Assembly: GCA_963716585.1 (NCBI GenBank)
Contig: CAVQTN010000004.1
Coordinates: forward strand, 744,001 to 808,000
Reading direction: 5' to 3'
DNA: 64,000 bases
Origin: JAICUY01 sp963716585
GTDB taxonomy: Bacteria; Chloroflexota; Limnocylindria; QHBO01
Under the pieces are notes generated by a model. The model did no database searches and had not been told where the DNA came from. It worked only from the letters and a program-made list of their open reading frames with translations. The position numbers and the translations under genes were made by a program. Below, in pieces: positions 9,701 through 18,533 of the stretch. Numbering within the stretch: position 1 is the first letter of the stretch; each line of letters starts with the position of its first letter.

Positions 9701-11228
9701 ACCACGCGCGCGTCGTTGCGGGCGCTCACCTCGTCGGTGGCGCGGTCCCAGACGATGCGCGGCTTGAGATCGGCGAACTCGTCAGACGGGTAGCGACCGG
9801 CCAGCATGTCGAGCACTCCGGTGAGCTGCTCGCGCGACAGCTCTCGGAAGTTCTCGGCGCGGGTCACCGTCTCATGCAGCTGATCGACGGTCCATCGGTC
9901 GAGGGCGGTCATGGCCACCAGCTGCTGCGCCAACACGTCGAGCGGATTGCGCGGGATGCGCGTCTCCTCAATGGCGCCTTCGTGCATCCGCTGCACCACC
10001 ACCGCCGACTCGAGCAGGTCGCCGCGGAACTTGGGGAAGATCTTGCCGCTCGACGGCTCGCCGACCTGGTGTCCTGCCCGGCCGATGCGCTGCAGACCGG
10101 CGGCAACACTGGGCGGCGACTCGACCTGCACGACGAGATCGATGGCGCCCATGTCGATTCCCAGCTCGAGGCTGGAGGTGGCCACCAGCGCGGGGAGCCG
10201 GCCGTCCTTGAGCGCCTCCTCGATCTGCAGCCGCTGCTCGCGCGCCACGCGAACCGTGATGCGCCCGCACCAGCTCCTCGCCGGCCAGCTCGTTGAGTCG
10301 CTGCGCCAGCCGCTCGGCGAGACGCCGCGAGTTCACGAAGATCAATGTCGACCGATGCGACCGAATCAGCTCCAGCAGGCGTGGGTGCATCGATGGGCCA
10401 GATGGAATGCCGACCATCGGGCGCGGCCGCACTGCCGCCCGGCTGGTCGGCCGGATCGAGCGGCTCGCCCATGCGGCTCATGTCCTCGACCGGCACGATG
10501 ACCTCCAGGTCGAGCTCCTTGCGCGCGCCCGCGTCCACGATCCGCACCTCGCGGCGGGCGCCACCAAGGAACGCGGCGATGGCGGAAAGCGGCCGCTGCG
10601 TCGCCGAGAGACCGATGCGCTGCGGCTCCTTGTCTGTGAGGCGGCTCAGCCGTTCGAGGCTGAGGGCCAGGTGCGCGCCGCGCTTGGTGCCAGCCAGGGC
10701 ATGGACCTCGTCGACGATCACGTGCTCGATGCCGCGCAGGACCTCGCGCGCCTGGCTGGTGAGCAGCAGGTAGAGGCTCTCGGGCGTGGTGACCAGGATG
10801 TCCGGCGGGTCCCTGACCAGCTGACGTCGCGCGTCGGCGGGCGTGTCACCGGTGCGGCTGGCCACCCGGATCTCGGGCAGCGTGGCGCCTTCGCGTTCGG
10901 CGGTGCGCCGGATGCCCGCCAGCGGCGCGCGCAGGTTGCGCTCGACGTCGTAGGCCAGCGCCTTCAGCGGCGAGATGTACAGGACGCGCGTGCGGCGCTG
11001 CTTCTCCCTCGGCGACGGCGCGACGAAGAGGCGGTCGAGGCACCAGAGGAAGGCGGCCAGGGTCTTGCCGCTTCCCGTCGGAGCGTGGAGGAGCGTGTGC
11101 GCGCCGTCGGCGATGGCCGGCCAGCCGAGCAGCTGGGCACGCGTCGGCTTGGCGAATGCCTCGCGGAACCAGTCGCGAGTCGGCGCCGAGAAACGGACGA
11201 GGGGGTCGAGGGAACGGGGACGAGCCAC
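6754..11228 (-). CDS. lhr: Lhr-type ATP-dependent DNA helicase, with two single-base frameshifts
   Basis: Joined across two frameshifts this would be about 1490 residues, the size of mycobacterial Lhr (Lhr-core plus the long Lhr-CTD), a 3'-5' DNA translocase in DNA repair. The N-terminal frame begins at 11228 with MARPRSLDPLVRFS. It shows Q-motif-like PTRAQLLGWPAI, Walker A APTGSGKT, DEVH in VIVDEVHAL and SAT in IGLSATQRP. Near 10395 one extra base shifts the frame into MHPRLLELIRSHRSTLIFVNSRR. Near 10251 another extra base shifts it into VAREQRLQIEEAL, LVATSSLELGIDMG and QRIGRAGH (motifs IV-VI), then the winged-helix and CTD regions to 6754. All motifs are intact, so sequencing error or recent damage is likely. 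A LexA-like box lies upstream. It is annotated as one broken gene. Confidence 0.9.
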
Positions 11229-11260
11229 GGCATCGGTCAGTTTATCGGGCTGTCCGGGTT

Positions 11261-11274
11261 AGAACGAGCGTTCT
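11261..11274 (-). promoter_or_regulatory. LexA (SOS) box-like palindrome upstream of lhr
   Basis: AGAACGAGCGTTCT has perfectly symmetric 6-bp arms and contains GAAC-N4-GTTC, the core of the Gram-positive/actinobacterial LexA operator. It lies 33-46 bases before the lhr start codon. Mycobacterial lhr is known to be induced by mitomycin C. Binding here is inferred; no lexA gene is in the window. Confidence 0.5.
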
Positions 11275-11316
11275 GTTGTGGGAGGCCTGCGCCGCGCGTT
11301 CCGGACGGCCATTTCC

Positions 11317-11458
11317 GCCAACTACCAGCCGGATGGGTGAACGGAGCGAGCTCGGGCTGCATTCCGCCAGCGTCACGCACGACTTACCCGCCACGCGAGT
11401 GAGGTGACGCTGCCACCAGCGCCACTTGCACCAGGCACTCATCCGGCGGGTATCTGGC
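11317..11458. repeat. Palindromic MITE-like element, copy B
   Basis: Its inverted arms at 11317-11339 and 11436-11458 match at 19 of 23 positions and have the same GCCA...GTG pattern as copy A (4412-4553). Both copies are exactly 142 bp. The interiors are diverged but share the ACCC(A/G)CCACG(T/C)GAGT sub-motif. The right end lies about 25 bases from the point where a truncated oxidoreductase gene loses its homology. I see no obvious target-site duplication. Confidence 0.6.
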
Positions 11459-11481
11459 GAAACGTGAACCGATGCCCGGCG

Positions 11482-11571
11482 ATCGTCGAGCCCGCCGCGT
11501 TCAGCCGCGCGCACCTGCTCGATGACCCGCGCGTAGTCGGCCGCGCTCGGCGTGACCAAGACACCAAACAT
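11482..11571 (-). pseudogene. N-terminal remnant of an LLM-class (luciferase-like) flavin-dependent oxidoreductase
   Basis: The first 30 codons of this frame read MFGVLVTPSAADYARVIEQV followed by RAAERGGLD. This matches the beta-1/alpha-1 start of luciferase-like monooxygenases and F420-dependent reductases, which normally continue to about 300 residues. Resemblance is lost after the GGLD stretch (around 11482), and the frame then runs into repeat copy B. The gene therefore appears truncated, probably by deletion or insertion associated with the repeat. It is too short to be functional. A chance similarity remains possible because only 30 residues are involved. Confidence 0.45.
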
Positions 11572-11573
11572 GG

Positions 11574-13654
11574 GTGCCGATGGGCGCAGTGGCTCATGCT
11601 ATGGCCATCATGGACCACACGCACGACGCGGCGCACGCGGCGCACGCGGCGCACGCGGCGCACGCGGCGCACGGGGCGTCGCACGACAAGCACGCAGGGC
11701 ACGATCCCGATGCGTTCCGCCGCCAGTTCTGGATCGTCCTGCTGCTGACGATTCCGGTGGTGGTGTGGAGCGCCGAAGTCCAGATGTGGCTGGGGTACGC
11801 CGCACCCACCTTCCCGGGATCCGATTGGATTCCGGCGGTCCTCGGCACGGTCATCTTCCTCTACGGCGGGAAGGTCTTCCTGGATGGTGCCCGGACCGAG
11901 CTGAGCGACCACCAGCCCGGGATGATGACCCTCATCAGCCTGGCGATTCTCGTCGCCTTCACCGCCAGTTGGGCAGCCACCCTGGGACTCTTCCAGGTCG
12001 ACGTGTGGTGGGAGCTCGCCACGCTGATCACGGTCATGAGCCTGGGCCACTGGATCGAGATGCGCTCGATCATGCAAGCTCGCGGGGCGCTGACGGCGCT
12101 CGCCGAGCTGCTGCCGGATACCGCCGAGCGCGTGACCGGCGACGAGCTCGAGACGGTGCGGCTGCATGTGCTGGCTGTCGGCGACGTCGTCCTGGTCCGC
12201 CCTGGAAGCCGCATCCCGGTCGATGGCGAGGTGGTCGACGGTGCGGCGGACGTCGACGAGTCGATGGTCACCGGCGAATCGCAGGTGGTGGCCCGGGAGA
12301 AGGGTGACCGGATCATAGCCGGCACGGTGGCCACCGGCGGCAGCCTGCGCATCCGCGTGGCGGCCGTGGGGGACGAGACGGCACTGTCGGGAATCATGCG
12401 CCTCGTCGCCGCGGCTCAGGCGTCGAACAGCCGGGCGCAGGTCCTCGCCGATCGCGCCGCGGCGTTGCTCTTCTACGTCGCGCTCGTCTCCGGCGTCATC
12501 ACGCTCGCCGTATGGATGCTGCTCGGCGATCCGGAGGAAGCGCTCATCCGCACCGCCACCGTGCTGGTGATTGCTTGCCCGCATGCGCTGGGCCTGGCCA
12601 TCCCCTTGGTCATCGCCATCGGCACGACGCTGGGCGCCAGGAACGGGCTGCTGGTCAAGGATCGGCTGGCCCTCGAGCGCGCCAAGGACCTGCAGGTCGT
12701 GATCTTCGACAAAACCGGGACGCTGACCCGCGGCCGTCCGGTCCTGGCGGGCCTTGCCAGCTCGTCCGCGACCGATGACGCGGAGCTGCTGGCATTGGCG
12801 GCGGCCGTCGAGGCCGATTCCGAACACCCGCTGGCACGCGCGATCATCGATGCGCAGCGACGCGCGGCGCGGAGCGGCGGACCGCGACCCGCTTCGAGGC
12901 GTTGCCCGGGCGAGGCGCATCGGCGGACGTCGACGGCAGGCGCGCCTCGGTCGGCGGGCCGCGCCTCATCGCTGATCTCGATGCGGAGGTGCCGCCAGAG
13001 GTCGCCTCGGCAGCCGCAAGCTGGGCTGCCGAGGGCAGGACGGTGCTCTACGTGGTCCGTGACGGTGCAGTCCTTGGCGCGATGGGCCTTGAAGACGAGA
13101 TCCGTCCCGAATCGGCTCAGGCGGTGGAGCGCCTGCATGGCATGGGTCTGCGGGTGGCAATGATCACCGGCGACGCGCAGGCGGTGGCGGATTCGGTCGC
13201 ACGCCGCATCGGCATCGACCAGGTGGCGGCCGAGGTGTTGCCGGCCGACAAGGCCGATGCGGTGCGTCGCTTCCAGGCCGGAGGACAGCGCGTCGCGATG
13301 GTTGGTGACGGCGTCAACGACGCGCCGGCGCTGGCGCAGGCGGACGTGGGCATCGCCATCGGTGCCGGCACCGATGTCGCCGTCGAATCCGCCGGAATCG
13401 TCCTCGTGCGGGACGACCCACGCGACGTGGCCGGTGCGATCGAGCTGAGCCGTGCGAGCTACCGCAAGATGATCCAGAACCTCGCCTGGGCGACCGGCTA
13501 CAACGCGCTTGCCATTCCGGTCGCAGCCGGGGTCCTGGCGCCCATCGGCTTCATCCTGCCGATGAGCATCGGTGCGCTGGTGATGAGCGCTTCGACCGTC
13601 GTCGTGGCGATCAACGCGCAGTTGCTACGCCGGCTGAAGCTGCGGGCTGTTTAA
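11574..13654 (+). CDS. copB: CopB-type heavy-metal P1B ATPase with His-rich N-terminus, one frameshift
   Basis: A cation-exporting P-type ATPase of the CPH subgroup (P1B-3), probably for copper or silver. The N-terminus is rich in His-Ala-Ala repeats (HAAHAAHAAHAAH) encoded by a 9-bp tandem repeat. Motifs in order are MVTGESQ (actuator), CPHALGLAIP (membrane metal site), DKTGTLTRG (phosphorylation), SEHPLARAI (nucleotide binding), then in a second frame MITGDAQ, VGDGVNDAPALAQAD and two final membrane helices. One base appears lost near 12890, so the first frame closes at 13163 and the second runs from about 12890 to 13654. The joined length of about 693 residues is normal. The start is a GTG; ATGs at 11580, 11601 or 11610 are equally possible, and none has a clear ribosome binding site. 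Confidence 0.88.
11631..11675 (+). repeat. 9-bp tandem repeat inside copB coding His-Ala-Ala
   Basis: Five consecutive copies of GCGCACGCG (the last ends GGG) encode the (A-H-A) run of the ATPase N-terminus. In-frame 9-bp units can expand or contract without breaking the gene, so the number of metal-binding histidines could vary between strains. Confidence 0.9.
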
Positions 13655-13693
13655 GGCCCAGCACGGCGACCACGAGCCGCATTCGTGCGGCAG

Positions 13694-14409
13694 CTATGGC
13701 GCGTTCGACGACGCGTCGGCCGGCGGCAGGAACCGGTAGCCCTGGCCGCGCTCGGTGCGAATGAAACGGGGACGCTCGGGGTCGTCGCCGAGCTTGTCGC
13801 GAAGGCGACGAACGTACACGCGCAGGTAGTCGAGCTCATCGGTGTATTCACGTCCCCAGACGCGCGACAGCAGGGTCGCGTGCGGCAGCGTCCATCCGGC
13901 GTTGCGCACCAGGTGATAGAGCAGGCGGTACTCGGTCGGCGTCAGCTCCAGGCGCCGACCCGCGAGTCGTGCCTCCGACGCATCGAAGTCCACCTCCAGC
14001 TCCCCGCTCCGAAACGATGGTGCGCGGCTGCGCGGTGCCTCGACAGTCGAGCCGACGCAGCACGGCGCGGACGCGTGCCAGGAGCTCGAGGTGGTCGAAC
14101 GGCTTGGTCACGTAGTCGTCCGCGCCAAGCTCGAGGCCGCGCACCTTGTCGACCGTGTCGCCGCGGGCAGTCAGCATCACGACCGGCACCTCCGAGAAGG
14201 CGCGCAGCTCGCGGAGCGCCTCGTACCCGTTCGTACCCGGCAGGCCCACGTCGAGCAGCACCAGGTCGGGGCGTTCCTCTTCGACGAGCCGCAGACCATC
14301 CTGCGGCGTTGCCGGCGCTCAGCACCTCGACCTCGCGCCATTGCAGGCTGAAGCCCAGGCGCACCGACTCGACGATGTCCGGGTCGTCGTCGATGATCAG
14401 CAGCTTCAC
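13694..14409 (-). CDS. OmpR/PhoB-family response regulator, two frameshifts
   Basis: The partner of the histidine kinase at 14406, with which it shares a 4-base overlap. The receiver starts MKLLIIDDDPDIVESVRLGF. After one extra base near 14299 it continues LVEEERPDLVLLDVGLPGTNG (phospho-Asp in LLD) and VVMLTARGDTVDKVRGLELGADDYVTKPFDHLELLARVRAVLRR with the conserved Thr and Lys. A second extra base near 14008 leads to the winged-helix output domain (LTPTEYRLLYHLVRNAGWTL, then LRVYVRRLRDKLGDDPERPRFIRTERGQGYRF), which is KdpE-like. Both breaks are single bases and every motif survives, so assembly error is likely. The target genes are unknown. Confidence 0.88.
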
Positions 14410-15404
14410 GCCTCGTCACCATGGGGGCCCGCTTCCCGCGGCACGACGAGCGAGAAGCGGCTGCCGCGACCGACGACGCTGTCGACCTCGATCTCGCCGC
14501 CGTGCGCCTGGGCGATGGCCAGTGCCGTGGGCAGGCCCAGTCCGGCGCCGCCGCCATGCGCATCCGACACGCCGACGAAGAAGCGCTCGAAGAGCCGCGC
14601 CTGGTCGTCGGCGGCGATGCCCGGGCCGTGATCCTCAACGTCCCATCGCACCACGTCGCCATCGTCGCGGACGGTGACCAGGACCTCGGCGCCGCGTGCC
14701 GAGAACTTCTGGGCATTCGAGACCAGGTTGAGCAGCGCCTGCTCCAGCCGTCGTCGATCGGCATACACCGGCACCGCGTCGCGCGGCGCCTCGAGGCTGA
14801 TCGCCTGCCCGGCGGCCTCCGCCAATGGACCGACGGCAGCCACCGCGTCGCGCGCCAGCGCGCGAGCGTCGAAGCGCCGCCGCTGGAGCCGGACCTTGCC
14901 GGCCCGATAGCGTGCCAGCTCGAGGAGCTCCTCGAGCAGCCGATACATCCGATCCGAGCTGCGGGCAATGGTCGCCAGCAGGCGCTGGCGCTCATCGGGG
15001 CTGGGTCGAAGCGTCGGGTCGAGCAGCAGGCCAACGCAGGTGCGCAGCGCGGTGAGCGGCGTGCGCAGCTCATGCGCGATGGTCGACAGCAGGTCGGTCC
15101 GCAGCCGCTCCAGCTCCTCGAGTCCGAGGGCGAGGTCTGACCCGCCGGCCAGATGAGCCTCTGCCAGTCGCTGTCCGAGCGTGGTGGCGACATGCCGCGG
15201 GCCATCAGGCCCGTGCGCGATCACGCGCACCAGGCCGAGCTGCGAGAGCTGCTCCAGGATCGCGCCGGCGCGCTCGGCCGAGACGGTGAGCCCCGTCCCG
15301 CTGACCTCGCGCGCCAGCTCGACAGAGGTTGTGCCGCCGCCGAGCAGCGAGAGCACGGCCGGGCCGATGAGCAGATCAATCTGTCGCGGATCATCGGCCG
15401 GCAT
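14406..15404 (-). CDS. Soluble histidine kinase with an N-terminal winged-helix-like domain
   Basis: A 332-residue kinase. The H-box is LRTDLLSTIAHELRTPLTALRTCVGLLL (around residue 120). The catalytic ATPase domain shows LLNLVSNAQKFS (N box), VEDHGPGI (G1), FERFFVG (F) and GAGLGLPTALAIAQAHGGEI (G2). There is no membrane segment. The first 85 residues (IDLLIGPAVLSLLGGGTTSVELAREVSG, then LEQLSQLGLVRVIAHGP) look like a winged-helix transcription-factor fold rather than a usual sensor domain. The signal is therefore probably cytoplasmic. I chose the ATG giving MPADDPRQ; an upstream start would add nine residues. The stop overlaps the response regulator start by ATGA. Confidence 0.85.
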   Translation of the reverse strand: MPADDPRQIDLLIGPAVLSLLGGGTTSVELAREVSGTGLTVSAERAGAILEQLSQLGLVRVIAHGPDGPRHVATTLGQRLAEAHLAGGSDLALGLEELERLRTDLLSTIAHELRTPLTALRTCVGLLLDPTLRPSPDERQRLLATIARSSDRMYRLLEELLELARYRAGKVRLQRRRFDARALARDAVAAVGPLAEAAGQAISLEAPRDAVPVYADRRRLEQALLNLVSNAQKFSARGAEVLVTVRDDGDVVRWDVEDHGPGIAADDQARLFERFFVGVSDAHGGGAGLGLPTALAIAQAHGGEIEVDSVVGRGSRFSLVVPREAGPHGDEA

Positions 15405-15533
15405 GCGGCGAGGATAGCCGCATTCACGCAATGTTCACGTGCGTACAGCCGGATCTTCAGGCGGGCGGCTCATTGTCGACAGATCGGCGAGCGGTAGGCC
15501 AGCCGGCCAGCCACGCCATAGGAGGTTCTTCGC

Positions 15534-16806
15534 ATGCAGGCTCCCTTCCGGCCGGCCGTGCACGTCACGTCGGCCATCGACTCCGCACTTCAGCAGTTCG
15601 ATCGCGCCGCCGATCATCTCGCGCTCGATCCAGTGACACGCTCCATCCTCCGTGTTCCGAAACGCGAGTGGACAGTGCGCTTTCCGGTGCACATGGATGA
15701 CGGTCGCACCGAGGTGTTCACCGGCTACCGCGTCCAGCACAACGTCGCCCGTGGCCCCGCCAAGGGCGGCATCCGCTTCCATCCGGCCACCGACATCGAC
15801 GAGGTGCGCGCGCTGGCGATGTGGATGACCTGGAAATGCGCCCTGGTCAACGTGCCGTTCGGCGGGGCGAAGGGAGGCGTGACGGTGGATGCGCGGGCGG
15901 TCTCGCCGGCCGAGATGGCAGCGCATCACGCGGCGCTTCACGGCCGAGCTGCAGGGCATCATCGGCCCCGATGTCGATATCCCGGCGCCTGACGTCGGCA
16001 CCAACGCCCAGACGATGGCCTGGATGATGGACACCTACTCGATGCATCGCGGCTACTCGGTGCCGGGCGTCGTCACTGGCAAGCCGGTCGAGATCGGCGG
16101 CTCGCTGGGTCGCGCCGACGCCACCGGCCAGGGCGTGGTCTACACCATCGAGCGGGCGGCGCACGCCATCGGCCTTGACCTGGCGGATGCTCGTGTCGCG
16201 GTCCAGGGCTTCGGCAACGTGGGCGAGGCCGCGACGCGGCTCATCCACCGGGCCGGCGCACGGATCATCGCGGTGACCGATGTCGGCGGGGGCGTTCTCG
16301 ACGCCGGCGGCCTCGATCCGCAGGCGCTCAAACGGCGCATGCAGGAAACCGGCTCGGTCGCCGGCGCGCCCGGCACCAGGCCCATCGACAACGAGGGGCT
16401 CATCGGCCTCGACTGCGACATCCTGGTCCTGGCCGCGCTGGAGGGCCAGGTCACCGGGGCCAACGCACACGAGGTGCGGGCCCGGATCCTGGCGGAGGGC
16501 GCCAACGGCCCGACCACGCCTGACGCGGATCCGATCCTCCACCAGCGTGGCGTGGTCGTGATTCCGGACATCCTGTGCAACGCCGGCGGCGTGATCGTGA
16601 GCTACTTCGAGTGGGTCCAGAACCTCCAGTCGCTGCGGTGGACGGCCGGAGAGGTGAACGATCGGCTGCGCGCCGTCATCCACGAAGCCTTCGACGAGGT
16701 GTGGCACCTCGCCGCCGCGGATGGGATCGACGCAAGGCTGGCCGCGCAAAGCATCGCGCTCGGACGCGTCGCCCAGGCGCAGCAGGCGCGGGGGATCTAC
16801 CCGTGA
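15534..16806 (+). CDS. gdhA: Glu/Leu/Phe/Val dehydrogenase (glutamate dehydrogenase), one frameshift
   Basis: An NAD(P)-dependent amino-acid dehydrogenase, most like glutamate dehydrogenase, interconverting glutamate and 2-oxoglutarate plus ammonia. The start has a GGAGG box. The first frame carries the substrate motifs YRVQHNVARGPAKGGIRFHP and WKCALVNVPFGGAKGGV (catalytic lysines). One extra base near 15918 separates it from the second frame (ITRRFTAEL onward). That frame holds IPAPDVGTNAQTMAWMMD, the Rossmann motif VQGFGNVGEAATRLIH and the C-terminal NAGGVIVSYFEWVQN. The joined length of about 423 residues is normal for the 420-residue hexameric enzymes. The gene probably still encodes a functional protein if the frameshift is an error. 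Confidence 0.92.
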
Positions 16807-17096
16807 CCACCATTCCATCGGCGTTCCGAGACCCGGGTGCGGACGGCGCGGTGCGAGCGCCTCGCCGCTGGCGCTCGGCCGAAGTACAGCTCGAGCTGGC
16901 GACCGGTCCGCTGCCCTTGCGGCTGGTGCGCTTCGGCGACCGCTGGTTGGCCTCGGCGTCGACCGCCGACGGGCCGACCCTCGGCTGCAACGCGTCGCCG
17001 TACCTCGCTGCGTCGGCCGCGCTGGAGCCCCTGGGCATCGGCCTGGTTCAGGTCCTGGTAGCCCTGGGCAGGCACTCCGCCGCGCTCGGGGAATGA
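16803..17096 (+). CDS. Hypothetical protein, 97 residues
   Basis: A small frame whose GTG start overlaps the dehydrogenase stop (GTGA), which supports translation as the second gene of that operon. The middle (WRSAEVQLELATGPLPLRLVRFGDRWLASASTADGPTLGCNASPYLAASAALEP) looks like a compact beta-rich domain followed by a helix. There is no signal peptide or metal motif. I do not recognise the family. It ends before the hairpin at 17150-17186. Confidence 0.6.
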   Translation: MTTIPSAFRDPGADGAVRAPRRWRSAEVQLELATGPLPLRLVRFGDRWLASASTADGPTLGCNASPYLAASAALEPLGIGLVQVLVALGRHSAALGE

Positions 17097-17149
17097 GTCG
17101 TGCCCGTCGGAATCCTTTCCGGAATCCGCCAGTGCCTCGGGCCAGGCAT

Positions 17150-17186
17150 GCCGAACCGGCCTGCCTGGTGGCTGGCCGGATTCGGC
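17150..17186. terminator. Strong hairpin between convergent genes, likely bidirectional terminator
   Basis: GCCGAACCGGCC (17150-17161) pairs with GGCCGGATTCGGC (17174-17186), leaving one bulged base and a 12-base loop. It lies between the stops of two convergent genes (17096 and 17254). There is no clear T-tract. Confidence 0.5.
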
Positions 17187-17253
17187 TGATGCGTTTGTCG
17201 CGCGGCCAAGATGAGGCTCGCCCATCCGGGGTCCGCGCGCCGCGAGCGACGCC

Positions 17254-17685
17254 CTAGCTGAGCGGGCAGCCCGCCTTGCCGTTATTCGCGGCGTCCAGCG
17301 TGCCGCCGAGCGCGATCATCGTGGCGCGATCACCCGACGCAAGGGCGCCATTGGTCGCGTCGATGACCTGCTGGGTGGTCTGGCTGAAGTTGACGCCGGG
17401 ATCTGCCGAGTTGAGCAACGACGCGACCGCTGCCCGCAGCAGGATCCGAGCGCCTCCACTCACGCCCGAGCCTCCTGGGAACGCAAGAGCCTGGATCAGC
17501 GTGGTGTTGTCATACCCGAGGGAATCCGGAACGTTGAACACCGACTCGAGCGTCTGGCCCGTCGCGAAGCCGGTCGCCGGCCAGGCATCCTCGTGGTTCT
17601 TCCATAAGACCGATACGAATGCGCTTCCGACGATGAATGCGGCAAGCATCAGACCGCGTCGTTTCATTGAACCCGTGGGCACCAT
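17254..17685 (-). CDS. Hypothetical secreted or membrane-anchored protein, 143 residues
   Basis: The ATG has a strong GGAGGAG box upstream. The N-terminus (KRRGLMLAAFIVGSAFVSVLW) is a basic segment followed by one hydrophobic helix, a signal peptide or anchor. The remainder (FNVPDSLGYDNTTLIQALAF, then RILLRAAVASLLNSADPGV) resembles the short secreted proteins that follow a SipW- or PEP-CTERM-type pattern of 'cluster of Ala/Leu helices', but I do not recognise a named family. A single cysteine precedes the C-terminus (GKAGCPLS). It stands alone between a terminator and the DoxX gene. Confidence 0.6.
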   Translation of the reverse strand: MVPTGSMKRRGLMLAAFIVGSAFVSVLWKNHEDAWPATGFATGQTLESVFNVPDSLGYDNTTLIQALAFPGGSGVSGGARILLRAAVASLLNSADPGVNFSQTTQQVIDATNGALASGDRATMIALGGTLDAANNGKAGCPLS

Positions 17686-17887
17686 GGGGTGTCTCCTCCG
17701 CGTGTGGACAAGGACCGCTGGAAATAGCCAGGAGGCATGAGACCGGCAGCTGCTCATCGCGGCTCCGCGAGGGTTTGCGGTGCGGTCGCGTCCCCGCGGG
17801 CGCACTCTAGGTGGAAAGTCCCTGCCGCGGCTAGTACTTCCGGCTGCTTTGCGTTGCGGTTGAGCACCGTCGTGGGGGCAATGCGAA

Positions 17888-17914
17888 ATCCGGCCAGTCC
17901 GAGACTGGCCGGAT
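17888..17914 (-). terminator. Perfect 12-bp hairpin terminator of the DoxX gene
   Basis: ATCCGGCCAGTC and GACTGGCCGGAT form a perfect 12-bp stem with a CGA loop, 26 bases after the DoxX stop. On the minus strand the stem is followed by TTCGC, a weak T-tract. This is the clearest terminator in the window. Confidence 0.75.
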
Positions 17915-17940
17915 CCTGCTGCCCCCCGTTGCATGGGCGA

Positions 17941-18462
17941 CTACCCAAGCACGTACCTGAGCACGGGCGCGCGCTTGACGATCGGATGCTCCTCCACCAT
18001 CGCATCCACTCCGTAGACCTCGCCCGCGGCCATGACCGCCAGGAACAGCGAGCTGAGCATCAACACCACGTGGTAGTTGACCACGCCGTTGACGAAGTCC
18101 CACGACGCCAGCCCGATGAAGGCCATCATCAGCGCACCCATCACGCCCGCGAAGCGCGTCGCCAGGCCAAGAATCAGGGCCAGGCCGATCGCCACCTGCC
18201 CATAGGGGACGAGGAGGTTGATGACGTTCATGGCCGTGCCGTTGGTCGCCAGGTCAACCCAGAAGGCGTGCGTCGGGTTGACGATCGCGCCGTCGGCAGC
18301 CCCTGCCGCGGTGCCGAGCGTGCCGAACTGCAGGAAGCCTGCAGCGCTGAAGGCCTTCTCGCCGAGGAAGATCTTCTCGATGCCAGCGAACAGGAAGACC
18401 CATCCGATGGTCAGCCGGAACGCGAGGATTCCCAGCGCCCGGGAGCTCTTGAGTCCCGCCAT
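17941..18462 (-). CDS. DoxX family membrane protein
   Basis: A 173-residue four-helix membrane protein of the DoxX/TQO-small-subunit superfamily. Helices are visible at ALGILAFRLTIGWVFLFAGI, NVINLLVPYGQVAIGLALIL, FAGVMGALMMAFIGLASW and VNYHVVLMLSSLFLAVMAA. The conserved pattern RLTIGWVFLFAGIEKI is typical. Members associate with quinone chemistry or redox stress, but this one's partner is unknown. The ATG used has AAAGGTGGAG just upstream; a TTG 20 codons earlier is less likely. A GGGAC-N4-GTGTC site lies 39 bases upstream and resembles the DevR-like boxes elsewhere in the window. A strong terminator follows. Confidence 0.85.
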   Translation of the reverse strand: MAGLKSSRALGILAFRLTIGWVFLFAGIEKIFLGEKAFSAAGFLQFGTLGTAAGAADGAIVNPTHAFWVDLATNGTAMNVINLLVPYGQVAIGLALILGLATRFAGVMGALMMAFIGLASWDFVNGVVNYHVVLMLSSLFLAVMAAGEVYGVDAMVEEHPIVKRAPVLRYVLG

Positions 18463-18500
18463 TTGGTTCTCCACCTTTCGTACAACGTCTTCCCGAATCC

Positions 18501-18514
18501 GGGACGATTGTGTC
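18501..18514. promoter_or_regulatory. Weak candidate DevR-like box before the DoxX gene
   Basis: GGGAC-GATT-GTGTC agrees with GGGAC-N4-GTCCC at eight of ten arm positions and sits 39-52 bases before the DoxX start. Single sites of this quality occur by chance in GC-rich DNA, so it counts only as part of the set described in the findings. Confidence 0.3.
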
Positions 18515-18533
18515 TGGCTCAATTAAGCCGATG

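Noticed and set aside
11631..11675. Tandem 9-bp units as a possible CRISPR or satellite
   Set aside because: There are no spacers, and the units are in frame within copB.
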